Positions 40,492 through 51,596 of a stretch of 64,000 bases of DNA are shown here, one piece after another (the stretch's first letter is position 1; every line of letters starts with the position of its first letter). Under the pieces are notes generated by a model. That model saw only the letters and a program-made list of their open reading frames with translations, ran no database searches and was not told the DNA's origin. Position numbers and translations under genes: made by a program. The DNA is taken from NCBI GenBank assembly GCA_050305135.1, contig JBNLET010000126.1, positions 1-64,000 on the forward strand, in the 5' to 3' direction. The stretch comes from Cognatazoarcus sp050305135. Its GTDB lineage: Bacteria > Pseudomonadota > Gammaproteobacteria > Burkholderiales > Rhodocyclaceae.

Positions 40492-41178
40492 GGCGCTGAA
40501 CCGCAGGGGCGTCGCTGCGGCGGTGCCCCTGCGGAACGCGGCGAGCGTTCGCCGCAGGCGGTACAGGTGCTCCCGGCTCTGCCGGGCGCCTGCGAGTGCC
40601 CTCGGACGTCCGCCCCGGCGGGTGCCCTCGCCGGCGCGCGGGCAGGTATCCGCGCCTGCCGCGATACCCCGACCAAGGCGGCAGGCCGCGTTCCTGCGGC
40701 GGGCGTCGAGGTGCTCGCCCGGCCGGAGTTCGGCCCCGCTTCACCCCTTCCCGCTTTCCCCCCACATACTGTGCGCCCATCGCCCGACCGCGGCGGCTCC
40801 ACGGCGCGGCGAGTGGAGGCATGCCCGCGCATGGCATGTCGGAAACCCACTCGCGATGCCATTGAGTACGCATCCCGGACGATGCCGCCTGATTGACGGG
40901 CGACGAACCCCTTCCTTGCAATTTGGCACGCTGCCGCGCGCATCGGAATTGAAATGGAATGGTTTCGTGCTACTACTGAACAAGACCTCGAACAACAACG
41001 GGCGTTGCCGCTTGGCCCGGATCGCAGCGATCCGGCTACGGCAATCGCCGACATCAGGTACGTTCGCCGCGCAGCGGATGATCCAGCGACGGCGGACGGC
41101 CCCCGGTAGGGACGACGGCCAGGTGCAGCGGGGCTTGCCGGGGGCATGACATGGGTACCCCACCCGGGAGGCTTCAAG
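40492..41178. other. 687-bp gene-poor stretch before the cytochrome operon
   Basis: I see no convincing gene. A GC stem-loop without a T-run (CCGCAGGGGC with GCCCCTGCGG, 40501-40534) may end the cytochrome c transcript. An eight-base inverted repeat GCGAGTGG/CCACTCGC lies at 40809-40854. TTTGGCACG at 40922-40930 has a fine -24 element, but no GC at the correct distance, so it is only a near miss. The cytochrome operon promoter must lie here and is not identified. Confidence 0.55.
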
Positions 41179-43755
41179 ATGCGCGCAATGCCTTTGTTCC
41201 GTCTGCTGGCGGTCGTCGCGACCGCCTTGTTTTCGATTGTTCCGCAGGCGCAGCAGGCCGGCGCGGCGCCCGACTGGGTGCGCGAGAAAGGCATGCCGCG
41301 GGTGGCCGGCCAGCCGGTCGTGCATGAGCAGGACATCCCGTACTTCGAAGCCTGCGCCCGCGAGGGGCTGAGCGATTCGGAGTGTGCCGGCCGGCTGATC
41401 TGGTTCAAGGCCACGGCCGGCAACGAGCGCTTCCACACCTACGTCTTCCAGCAGCGCATCGGCGTGATGATCGACTGGTATCGCGTGCTGCGTTCCGACC
41501 AGCGCGACGACCGCTTTGCCGCCTGGGGCGCGATCAACGATCCGAGCTGCTGCACACCGGGTTCGCCGGGCTGCCCGGCCAAGAGCCTGGACGAGACCTA
41601 CGGGCTGGACTGGTGTCCGGGCGACGAGGAGTTGCTGAAGTACGTCGGCAAGGACGGCTACCGGGACCCGTCCTGCGACTTCCGCGATGCGCCGCTGGCG
41701 GAAGGCGACGTGCATGGACCGCAGGACCAGCGCCAGTCGGCCTGCGACCTCAGGTTCGGCACCTCCACCGGTGCGCTCGGCATCCGCAAGTTTCCCAATC
41801 CGCGTTTCGATCCCGACCGCTGGGTCGAATTGAACGGGCAGCTGGGCCGCTGGGAGGGTTACACCCGCCGCCTGGCGGCCGCCGGCGGAGCGCAGGAGGC
41901 CGCCAAGAGCCGGCTGTGGGACGGTTCGATCGAACCGCCGTTCCTGATCGGCACGTCCTGCGGCTCCTGCCACATCGCCTTCGATCCGCTCAATCCGCCG
42001 GCCGATCCGGCGCATCCGCGCTGGGACAACCTCAAGGGCCTGATCGGCAACCAGTACACGCGCATTTCCGAGATCATGGTCTCGGGCATGCCCAGCAACA
42101 CGCTGGAATGGCAGATGTTCGCCCACGCCCGTCCCGGTTCCACGGACACCTCCGCGATCCCCAACGACCAGGTGAACAACCCCGGCACCATCAACGCGTT
42201 GATCAACATCCCGCGCCGGCCGGTGTTCGACGGCGAGTCGGTGCTGAGGTGGCGCAAGGCGGCGAGCTGCGAGGGGCAGGACGCGCACGACTGCTGGTGC
42301 GAGCCGGGGCGGCAGGGCAAGTGCTGGGCCAAGAGCCTGCAGAAGGAGACCGTGCACCACATCCTGAAAGGCGGCGAGGATTCGATCGGTGCGCTGCAGG
42401 CCATCCAGCGCGTCTACTTCAACATCGGCTCCTGTTCCGAGCAGTGCTGGGTCAATCACCTGAGCGACCTGCGGGTGCTCGACCCGCAGCAGCGCGGTTT
42501 CGGCCAGACTCCGTTCGACATCGGCCAGTGCCGCCGCGACTGCCCGAACTTCCGCGCCATCGAGGACCGGCTGGAGAACGTCCTGGCCTTCTTCATGTCG
42601 GCCGAGGCGCACAGCACCGAACTGCGCCAGGCGAGGGAGAACCGGCTCAAGTCCTTCAACGATCGCGCGGTCTACAGCGAGGCCGACCTGATCGACGACC
42701 TGGAGCGGGAATTCGGCGACGGGGCCGTCGCGCGCGGCGCCGAGGTGTTCGCCGCCAACTGCGCCCGCTGCCATTCCAGCCAGCCGGCGGCCGTCGCCGG
42801 CCAGTTCGCCAACCTCGACTTCTACGCGACCGACGAAGCCAGCGGCCTGCGCGCCGACTGGCTCGGCAACGACCGGCCGACGCCGGTGTCGGAAGTCGGC
42901 ACGTTCCGCTGCCGGGCGCTGCACTCCAACCACATGAGCGGTCGTATCTGGGAGCAATTCGGTTCGGAGACACTGCGCGCCCAGCCACCCGACCCGAACA
43001 TCGCCGAGCCGGCCGACGGCGGCCGCAGCTACTACCGCAACATCTCGCTGCTGAACCTGTGGGCCCACGCCCCGTTCATGCACAACAACGCGATCGGGCC
43101 CGAGATCTGCGGCAAGCCGAAGAATGCCGTCAACGATTTCTACGCCATGCGGCCGCGCTACGTGGACGACAGCAACATCCGCCTGCTGCCGCCGGACAAG
43201 CAGCCCGGCTGCATGGCCTACGACCCCGGCGTCGAGGGGCGCTTCGAGCTCTACAAGCGTTCGATGGCGGCGCTGCTGAACCCGGAACAGCGCATCCCGA
43301 AGGTCACGCTGCTGAACGAGGCGGTCACGCTGCGGATCGGCCCGCGGCTGTGGGACGGCACCGACAAGGAGACGCTGCTCGGCTTCCAGCTGACGATTCC
43401 GGCCCGCATCAACGGCCGCGGCGTGACCGCCGGCACGCTCGGCAATTTCCAGCACAAGGACTTCGTGGTGGACCTGGTGCAGGCCAAGTTCGAGCCCAAG
43501 GTCGTCGAAGAGCGACTGGTGAAACGGCTCGGGCGCGAGCAGGGCGAGCGGGTGCTGGGCGAACTGAAGGACATCGGCAAGGAGGTGCGTGATTCGCCCA
43601 ATGGCCTGATCGAGGCGCTGAAGAAGCGCCCGAACTTGGTCAAGCAGGTCTACAGCAGCTGCTTTGCCGAGATCGAGAACGCCGGCCATCGCTTCGGCGA
43701 GGATCTGCCGGATGCCGACAAGAAGGCGCTGACCGCCTTCCTGGCCACCATGTGA
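41179..43755 (+). CDS. Large exported diheme c-type cytochrome, cysteine-rich
   Basis: The 858-residue exported protein has a signal peptide (LLAVVATALFSIVPQAQQAGA) and two heme c sites, CGSCH (261-265) and CARCH (528-532). The later motif NLWAHAPFMHNN (around 627-637) parallels the APYLHNGSVP motif of the RoxA-like cytochromes downstream. It carries many additional cysteines (SCCTPGSPGCP, the DCWCEPGRQGKCW region, SCSEQCW), probably disulfides. This suggests a diheme peroxidase/RoxA superfamily member with large insertions. Substrate and activity are unknown. CGGGAGG before ATG 41179 sets the start over ATG 41146. First gene of a five-gene operon. Confidence 0.78.
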   Translation: MRAMPLFRLLAVVATALFSIVPQAQQAGAAPDWVREKGMPRVAGQPVVHEQDIPYFEACAREGLSDSECAGRLIWFKATAGNERFHTYVFQQRIGVMIDWYRVLRSDQRDDRFAAWGAINDPSCCTPGSPGCPAKSLDETYGLDWCPGDEELLKYVGKDGYRDPSCDFRDAPLAEGDVHGPQDQRQSACDLRFGTSTGALGIRKFPNPRFDPDRWVELNGQLGRWEGYTRRLAAAGGAQEAAKSRLWDGSIEPPFLIGTSCGSCHIAFDPLNPPADPAHPRWDNLKGLIGNQYTRISEIMVSGMPSNTLEWQMFAHARPGSTDTSAIPNDQVNNPGTINALINIPRRPVFDGESVLRWRKAASCEGQDAHDCWCEPGRQGKCWAKSLQKETVHHILKGGEDSIGALQAIQRVYFNIGSCSEQCWVNHLSDLRVLDPQQRGFGQTPFDIGQCRRDCPNFRAIEDRLENVLAFFMSAEAHSTELRQARENRLKSFNDRAVYSEADLIDDLEREFGDGAVARGAEVFAANCARCHSSQPAAVAGQFANLDFYATDEASGLRADWLGNDRPTPVSEVGTFRCRALHSNHMSGRIWEQFGSETLRAQPPDPNIAEPADGGRSYYRNISLLNLWAHAPFMHNNAIGPEICGKPKNAVNDFYAMRPRYVDDSNIRLLPPDKQPGCMAYDPGVEGRFELYKRSMAALLNPEQRIPKVTLLNEAVTLRIGPRLWDGTDKETLLGFQLTIPARINGRGVTAGTLGNFQHKDFVVDLVQAKFEPKVVEERLVKRLGREQGERVLGELKDIGKEVRDSPNGLIEALKKRPNLVKQVYSSCFAEIENAGHRFGEDLPDADKKALTAFLATM

Positions 43756-43770
43756 GCGAGGGGAAACGAG

Positions 43771-44673
43771 ATGAACGCCAAGCAGATCGCATCCGTGCTG
43801 GTGGTCGGCCTGTTGCTCGTCGCCTGCGGCCAGGAGGAGCGCAAGAAGAAGGAGTTCGAGATCAGCTTCCCGTTCGCGCCCTACGGCGAGGTGCACTCGG
43901 CCAAGCCCGATTTCGCCGCGGTCGAGCACGACTACCCGCTGTCGATCGACGACCTGTACAAGATCACGCCGGAAGTCTTGTCGCTGCTCGAGCAGGAGCA
44001 GGTGGACCAGATCTACGCCCGCCTGTCCGCCGGCCCGATCCCACAGGGGCCGTACGAAGGTGACCTGTTCTTCCCGAAAGGCGTCAGCGGCAAGCTGCGG
44101 CTGTCGGAGATCGTCGGCGGCGGGCTGAAGGGCCTGCTGGTCAACGTGGCCGGCAAGAAGCTCGACGCGATCGGCGAGATCCTCTGGAAGGGCAAGGTCT
44201 TCTATCGCGACGAGCGCCTGCTGCGCAATCGCATCGAGGACCTCGCCGCGCTGAAGAAGGTCGGCCTGGTGGAGGATGGCGGCGGCAATCCGCTGCAGAA
44301 GATCGAGGTGCACGGCAAGGACCAGTGGCTGCTGTTCCCGGCCCGGCTGTACTGCGGCCAGAGCCTGCTCGACGGGCGGCGCGAGTCGATCATCATCGAC
44401 TACGCCTTCACCGACCAGTTGCCCGGCTACCGGCGCATGCCCGACATGATGGCCGGCCGCGACGGCTTCGCGATCCGCGACGAAATTCGCATGGTTCGGC
44501 CCGGCTTCTACCTCGGCCGGGCCTACATGGACCGCGCCTTCGTCGTGAACTTCGTGCTCTGGAACGACGAGGTGGCGAAGGCGGCCGAAGCCGATTTCCG
44601 CCGCAGCGGCGAGGTGCAGGAGGACTGCTGGGGCGGGACCCAGCTGCGGCGGCTGCAGGTGGCGGAACAGTAG
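43771..44673 (+). CDS. Exported lipoprotein of the cytochrome operon, unknown family
   Basis: The 300-residue lipoprotein has a signal ending LLLVAC-GQ (C22), predicted to reach the outer membrane because +2 is Gly. The mature part is mixed alpha/beta (FPFAPYGEVHSAKPDFAAVE, IDDLYKITPEVLSLLEQEQ). Two conserved-looking Cys occur (RLYCGQSL and QEDCWGG). There is no heme motif. It lies 15 bases after the first cytochrome gene and 14 before the next. I do not recognise the family. A scaffold or substrate-binding role for the cytochromes is a guess. Confidence 0.7.
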   Translation: MNAKQIASVLVVGLLLVACGQEERKKKEFEISFPFAPYGEVHSAKPDFAAVEHDYPLSIDDLYKITPEVLSLLEQEQVDQIYARLSAGPIPQGPYEGDLFFPKGVSGKLRLSEIVGGGLKGLLVNVAGKKLDAIGEILWKGKVFYRDERLLRNRIEDLAALKKVGLVEDGGGNPLQKIEVHGKDQWLLFPARLYCGQSLLDGRRESIIIDYAFTDQLPGYRRMPDMMAGRDGFAIRDEIRMVRPGFYLGRAYMDRAFVVNFVLWNDEVAKAAEADFRRSGEVQEDCWGGTQLRRLQVAEQ

Positions 44674-44687
44674 GACGCAGGGCGACC

Positions 44688-46646
44688 GTGATCGCGAATC
44701 GGGCGGTGCGCATGCTGATCCACGCACTGGTCTGCGCCGGCATGGCCGGCGCCTCGGCGGCAACGTCGCAGCCGGCGCCGTCGCTGTTTCGCTCGCTGCT
44801 CGGGCCGAGCCAGCAGGTGCCGTTTCCTCTGCCGAGCCTGCTTTCGCTGATCGGCAGCAGGCTGGCGGCCGACAGTGCCCGCTTCGACGGCCTGCCGCTG
44901 GTGCTGATCCCGCTCGGACGCTCGCTGCAGCGCCACGCCGCCGGCGTCGATGGCTACTTCCGCTACCCCCGGGTGGTGGTCGCCGTCACCGGCGAGCCGC
45001 GCGACACCGCCGCGCCGCTGCTGCGCGACCGCCTCTACCTGGGCTACCACGAGAAGGCCGGCGTGCTCGAAGTGATCAGCTACAACCCCGGCCTGGGGCG
45101 TTTCGAGTTCGAGCTGGTGGACGACTACCGGGCCGGCGGTTCGCCCCGGCTGCGGGCCGGCAATCGTTCCCTGTGCCTGGCCTGCCACCAGAACGCCGCG
45201 CCAATGTTCGCCCGCCAGAGCTGGGACGAGACCAGCGCCAGCCGCAGCATTGCCGGCCTGCTGGCATTGACCGGGCGCGACTATTACGGCCTCTCCTGGC
45301 GCCGCGGCGTGGACGTGGCGGAAGCCATCGACGACGCCACCCACCGGGCCAACCTGTTGTCGGTCGCGCAGCGCGTCTGGCAGCAGGGCTGCGGTGGCGG
45401 CGCGGCGGGCAGGGCGTGCCGCGCACGGCTGTGGTGGCTGGCGCTGCAGAGCCGCCTGAGCGGTTGGGCGCCGGCCGACGACGAGCTCCGCCAGCCGGCC
45501 CTGTCGCCGCTGCGCGATGCCTGGCTGCGGCACTGGCCGGAGGGGATCGAAGTGCCGAACCCGGACATCCCGAACCGGCTGCCGTTCGCCTCTCTGGCGC
45601 CGGGAGCCCTGACGGATCTCGATACCCGGGCGCTGCGCCGGGCCGCCGACGTGAGCGAAGCCTTCGACCCGCTGGCGCTGCGCGAGCCGCTGGCCCGCTG
45701 GCGGCTCGACGAGCCCGGTGCGCTGGCACGGGTGGTGGACGCGCTGGCCGGCTTCGTTTCGCCGGTCGAGCTGGACGCGCTGGCAGCCGCTTCGCGGCGC
45801 GCCGACGGCGGGCGGCAGCGCGACATGCTGCTGGACTGCCGCTGGCGCGAGCGGGCGCAGAGCAGCGAGCTGCGCTGCGCGGGTGGCGGTGGCGTGCAGG
45901 CCTTCGGCCGGCTGTCCGGCCGGCGGCTGCGCATCGACCGGCTGGTGCTGGCGGCCGGCCGGGTGCGCTACGGCCTCGAATTCGAGGGTCGCGACCGGCA
46001 TTTCGACGGCCACGGCGCCGTCGCGCGAGACTTCGACGGATCGGCGCTGGTCGGCATCGAACGCGCAGGCGAGCAATTGCGACTGCTGTGGTTGGACGAC
46101 CTGGCGCCGCTGCGCGAGGCGGTGGCCGAGGCGGCCCGCGGCGACGGTGACGACGGCGGCTTCGGCGACGGGCCACTCGAGCGGCGGCGATTGCTGGCGC
46201 CGTTGCTGGCCCGTTTCGGCCTGCCGGCACCGCCCGAGCCGGTCGCGCTGCCGGCGCTGGCCGGCCACGCTGCGGGCGTGGTGCCGAGCGAGCCGGCGGA
46301 GGACGGGCTATTGCCCTTCTACCGCCATTGCGCGGCCTGCCATGAAAGCGGCGATGCCTTTCCGCCCGACTTCCTCGGCGGCAGCCGCGAGCGCGTCTCG
46401 CAGCGCGTCGAGGCCTGTGCACCGCGCATGCTGCGGCGCCTGGCGATGTGGCAAGTCGCGGCCGGCCGACGCGGCAAGACTCCGATGCCGCCGCCGGCCA
46501 GCGTGCAGGCGGCGGGCTTTGCGGCTTCGGAGGATCTCGTGCGCATGCGCGATTTCCTCGAGGCACGGCTGCGGGCGGTCGGCCAGGCGCCGGAGCGGAT
46601 CGCCGCGATGGACTATGCCGATCTGCCGGCATGTGCGCAGTATTGA
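44688..46646 (+). CDS. Exported diheme c-type cytochrome
   Basis: The 652-residue protein has a signal peptide (ALVCAGMAGASAA-TS) and two heme c sites: CLACH (163-167), followed by MFARQSWDETSAS, and CAACH (548-552) near the C-terminus. The long interdomain part of about 380 residues is Arg/Ala/Leu-rich and has no motif I recognise. The start is probably GTG 44688; ATG 44712 would also leave a signal peptide. It belongs to no common cytochrome family I can name. It sits tightly in the five-gene operon. Confidence 0.72.
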   Translation: MIANRAVRMLIHALVCAGMAGASAATSQPAPSLFRSLLGPSQQVPFPLPSLLSLIGSRLAADSARFDGLPLVLIPLGRSLQRHAAGVDGYFRYPRVVVAVTGEPRDTAAPLLRDRLYLGYHEKAGVLEVISYNPGLGRFEFELVDDYRAGGSPRLRAGNRSLCLACHQNAAPMFARQSWDETSASRSIAGLLALTGRDYYGLSWRRGVDVAEAIDDATHRANLLSVAQRVWQQGCGGGAAGRACRARLWWLALQSRLSGWAPADDELRQPALSPLRDAWLRHWPEGIEVPNPDIPNRLPFASLAPGALTDLDTRALRRAADVSEAFDPLALREPLARWRLDEPGALARVVDALAGFVSPVELDALAAASRRADGGRQRDMLLDCRWRERAQSSELRCAGGGGVQAFGRLSGRRLRIDRLVLAAGRVRYGLEFEGRDRHFDGHGAVARDFDGSALVGIERAGEQLRLLWLDDLAPLREAVAEAARGDGDDGGFGDGPLERRRLLAPLLARFGLPAPPEPVALPALAGHAAGVVPSEPAEDGLLPFYRHCAACHESGDAFPPDFLGGSRERVSQRVEACAPRMLRRLAMWQVAAGRRGKTPMPPPASVQAAGFAASEDLVRMRDFLEARLRAVGQAPERIAAMDYADLPACAQY

Positions 46647-46661
46647 TCGACGAGGCGTGCG

Positions 46662-48176
46662 ATGGCGAACGACGACGATTCCGCTCCGATCACCTCAGGC
46701 TGGGGACGCCAGTTGCTGCGCCTGCTGCTGTGGGCGCCGTGGTTGCTGGCGCTGGCCGCCACGGTGTATGCGATCGGCCGCTTCACGGCCGACGAGCCGG
46801 TCGGCTATCGCGAGGCCGCCGAGCACTTCAAGTACGGCTCCACCGGCGGCGAACGCGAGTCGGGCTTTCCGTACTGGATCTGGAAGGCGCTGCCCGAGGT
46901 CTGTCCGGAGTTCCTGCCGGGCGAGGGCTACGCCTCGCTGGGGATGATCTTCGAGCCCGGCAAGGATCTGCCGGTAGGCGTCTCGAAGCGCTTCAACCTG
47001 GGCATCGACCGGGTCTTCCTGAATTGCGCGGTGTGCCACACCAGCACCGTGCGCGACGCGCCCGACGCGGCACCGCGGCTGGTGCTGGGCATGCCGGCGC
47101 AGCGCTTCGACATCCGCGCCTTCGAGAGCTTCTTCTTCAACTGTGCGGCGAGCGCCAAGTTCCGCGCCGAGTACATCGTGCCGCAGATCGAGGCGATCGC
47201 CGGCCGGCTGTCGCCGCTCGACCGGATGGTGGTCTATCCGGTCGCGATCGGGCTGATGCGCGAGCGCCTGCTGATGCTGAAGGAGCGCTTCGACTTCGTC
47301 TTCGAGCAGCCGGAATGGGGCCCCGGGCGGGTCGATACCTTCAATTCCGCCAAGGTCTTGTTCAACTTCCCGATGCACCAGCTGCCGGCCAGGGAGCTGC
47401 TGGGCGCCTCGGACTTCCCGTCGATCTGGCTGCAGGGGCCGCGCATGCTGCGCGACGACGGCCAGCGCATGGAACTGCACTGGGACGGCAACAATACCCA
47501 TACCGAGGAGCGCAACAAGAGCGCCGCCTTCGGCACCGGCACGACGCCGCCGACGATCGAGCTGGGGGCGATCCGGCGGGTCGAGGAGTGGCTGCTGGGC
47601 CTGCCGCCGCCGGACTGGCCGTATCACGTCGACCTGGCGCAGGCGAAACGCGGCAAGACGCTCTACGGCGAGTATTGCGCCGGCTGTCACGGCCGCAACG
47701 GGCGCGACTTCAGCGGCCCGCAGGTGGGGCACGTGACGCCGATCGCCGACATCGGCACCGACCGCTCGCGGCTCGATTCCTACACCTACGACCTGGCGGT
47801 CAACCAGGCCACGCTGTATGCCGGTTATCCGCACCGCTTCCGCCACTTCAGGAAGACCTTCGGCTATGCCAACATGCCGCTCGACGGCGTCTGGCTGCGC
47901 GCGCCCTATCTGCACAACGGTTCGGTGCCGAGCTTGCGCGACCTGCTCGAACCGGCCGCCGCGCGGCCACGGACCTTCTATCGCGGCAACGACGTCTATG
48001 ACCGCCAGCGGGTCGGCTTCGTCTCCGACCGGGCCGCCGAGGGTGGCCGCAGCTTCTTCTTGTTCGACACGCGCCTGCCGGGCAATGGCAACCAGGGCCA
48101 CGAGGGCCACGCCTACGGCACCGAGCTGCCGCCGCGGGACAAGGATGCGCTGGTCGAATACCTGAAGACGTTCTGA
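46662..48176 (+). CDS. RoxA-like diheme cytochrome, membrane-anchored (paralogue 1)
   Basis: The 504-residue protein has an uncleaved N-terminal anchor (LLRLLLWAPWLLALAATVYA) and two heme c sites, CAVCH (122-126) and CAGCH (339-343). The motif LRAPYLHNGSVPSLRDLL (around 412-429) is typical of RoxA-like and di-heme peroxidase-type cytochromes. RoxA itself is an extracellular rubber oxygenase; related proteins have other or unknown substrates. It is a clear paralogue of the next gene (shared FKYGS, PYWI, CAVCHT and GVWLRAPYLHNGSVP-type blocks). Confidence 0.82.
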   Translation: MANDDDSAPITSGWGRQLLRLLLWAPWLLALAATVYAIGRFTADEPVGYREAAEHFKYGSTGGERESGFPYWIWKALPEVCPEFLPGEGYASLGMIFEPGKDLPVGVSKRFNLGIDRVFLNCAVCHTSTVRDAPDAAPRLVLGMPAQRFDIRAFESFFFNCAASAKFRAEYIVPQIEAIAGRLSPLDRMVVYPVAIGLMRERLLMLKERFDFVFEQPEWGPGRVDTFNSAKVLFNFPMHQLPARELLGASDFPSIWLQGPRMLRDDGQRMELHWDGNNTHTEERNKSAAFGTGTTPPTIELGAIRRVEEWLLGLPPPDWPYHVDLAQAKRGKTLYGEYCAGCHGRNGRDFSGPQVGHVTPIADIGTDRSRLDSYTYDLAVNQATLYAGYPHRFRHFRKTFGYANMPLDGVWLRAPYLHNGSVPSLRDLLEPAAARPRTFYRGNDVYDRQRVGFVSDRAAEGGRSFFLFDTRLPGNGNQGHEGHAYGTELPPRDKDALVEYLKTF

Positions 48177-48195
48177 GCCGGACGAGGAGCTCCCG

Positions 48196-49665
48196 ATGAC
48201 TGACGCCGCCTGTTCCGCCCGTTGCCGCAGATGGCTCGTCGCCGCCGGCGTGGTCGTGATCCTCGCCGCCGCGGCGGGCATCTACGGCTGGTACAAGTTC
48301 TTTCGCGAGGTGCCGCAGCCGAGCTGGATCACGTCCGATCCGGAGATGCGCTTCAAGTACGGCTCGATCGGCGCCGAGAACGACGCCGGCATCCCGTACT
48401 GGATCTTCTACGTGCTGCCGCGCATGTTCCCGGAGAAGCTGCCCGGGCCGGGCGGCTACGCGGCCTTCGGCGTGGCCTGGGAGGAGGGCATGGAGCTGCC
48501 GATCGGTTTCACCAAGAAGACCATCGGCTTTGCGCGCGTCGCCAACACCTGTGCGGTGTGCCATACCGGCAGCTACCGCGTCAGCGAGGATTCGAAGCCG
48601 GTGTTCGTACCGCTGGCGCCGAACCACACGCTGAACCTGGCGGCCTTCTTCCGCTTCCTGATCGACTGCGCGCGGGATCCGCGCTTCAACCCGGACAACC
48701 TGATGCGCGAGATCAACCTGGTCACCGGCCTGTCCCTGGCCGACCGGCTGATCTACCGCTACCTGCTGATCCCGATCACCAAGAAGCGCCTGCTCGAACG
48801 CGAGGACCAGTTCGCCTGGCTGTACCACCCGGGTTTCCCCGACTGGGGCCGTGGCCGCGATGACGCGATGAACCTGACCAAGTACTTCATGATCCGCTGG
48901 CCGATGGACGACAGCTTCGGACCGACCGACATGCCGTCTTTGTGGAACCTGGGCAAGTACAAGCCCGAGCGCGGCATGCGGATGAACTTCGCCGGCGACA
49001 GCCACGACGCCTATTCGGTACTGATCGATTCGGCGCTCGGCCTGCTCGGCGCGGCGCCGAAGGACAAGGACGAATTCCTCGGCCACATCGACTGGATGCT
49101 CGAGTATTTCAAGGCCCGCCGGGCGCCGCCCTATCCGTTCGCGATCGAGCGCACGCTGGCCGAGCGGGGACGGCGGGTGTTCGTCGCCGAGTGCGCGTCG
49201 TGCCACGAGAGCGAGCGCACCGGTACCGTCGTGCCGGTCGAGGAGGTCGGCACCAGCCGGGCCCGCATGGACACCTGGAACGAGCGTGCCGCGCGCGAGG
49301 CCAACGCGGTGGTCGAGCAGATGGGCATAGAGCGCAAGGGCCTGGTGGAGGAACCGCTACGGGGCTACGTGGCGGCCTTCCTGGACGGCATCTGGATCCG
49401 CGCACCCTACCTGCACAACGGCTCGGTGCCGACGCTGCGCGATCTGCTCGAGCCGGCCGCGGCCCGTCCGGTGACCTTTTGGCGGGGCTACAACGTCTAC
49501 GACCCGGCCCGGGTCGGCTTCGTCGCCGCTGGCGCCGAGGCCGAGCGCATCGGCACGCTGCACGACACGCGCGCGCTCGGCGGCTCCAACCGCGGCCACG
49601 AGTACGGCACGGCGCTGCCGGACGGGGACAAGGCGGCGCTGGTGGAATACCTGAAGACGCGGTAG
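48196..49665 (+). CDS. RoxA-like diheme cytochrome, membrane-anchored (paralogue 2)
   Basis: The 489-residue protein has an N-terminal anchor (LVAAGVVVILAAAAGIYGWY) and heme sites CAVCH (119-123) and CASCH (333-337). The RoxA-type motif IRAPYLHNGSVPTLRDLLEP is around 401-420. It aligns end to end with the preceding protein and is the product of a tandem duplication that has since diverged. Keeping both copies hints at a heteromeric complex or two substrates. It ends the five-gene run, 74 bases from a convergent histidine kinase gene. Confidence 0.82.
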   Translation: MTDAACSARCRRWLVAAGVVVILAAAAGIYGWYKFFREVPQPSWITSDPEMRFKYGSIGAENDAGIPYWIFYVLPRMFPEKLPGPGGYAAFGVAWEEGMELPIGFTKKTIGFARVANTCAVCHTGSYRVSEDSKPVFVPLAPNHTLNLAAFFRFLIDCARDPRFNPDNLMREINLVTGLSLADRLIYRYLLIPITKKRLLEREDQFAWLYHPGFPDWGRGRDDAMNLTKYFMIRWPMDDSFGPTDMPSLWNLGKYKPERGMRMNFAGDSHDAYSVLIDSALGLLGAAPKDKDEFLGHIDWMLEYFKARRAPPYPFAIERTLAERGRRVFVAECASCHESERTGTVVPVEEVGTSRARMDTWNERAAREANAVVEQMGIERKGLVEEPLRGYVAAFLDGIWIRAPYLHNGSVPTLRDLLEPAAARPVTFWRGYNVYDPARVGFVAAGAEAERIGTLHDTRALGGSNRGHEYGTALPDGDKAALVEYLKTR

Positions 49666-49739
49666 GCGAAGACACGCCGACCCGGCTGCGCGCGGACCGC
49701 GCTGCATTCGGGGCTGCTGCCCGCGCAAGCCCGCGGCTT

Positions 49740-51530
<1,791 letters not shown>

Positions 51531-51596
51531 GGCGTTCCCTGGATGGGACGCCGGATTATCGCATTGGCGGGCGGCGGCCGGGAGGCGTCCGCCGAT

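Noticed and set aside
40922..40940. TTTGGCACGCTGCCGCGCG as a sigma-54 promoter for the cytochrome operon
   Set aside because: The -24 half is excellent, but no GC falls at the ten-base distance and TTGC is absent; a near miss only.
40741..44763. 1340-codon minus-strand frame opposite the cytochrome operon
   Set aside because: Antisense shadow; the plus strand carries CxxCH motifs, signal peptides and ribosome-binding sites.
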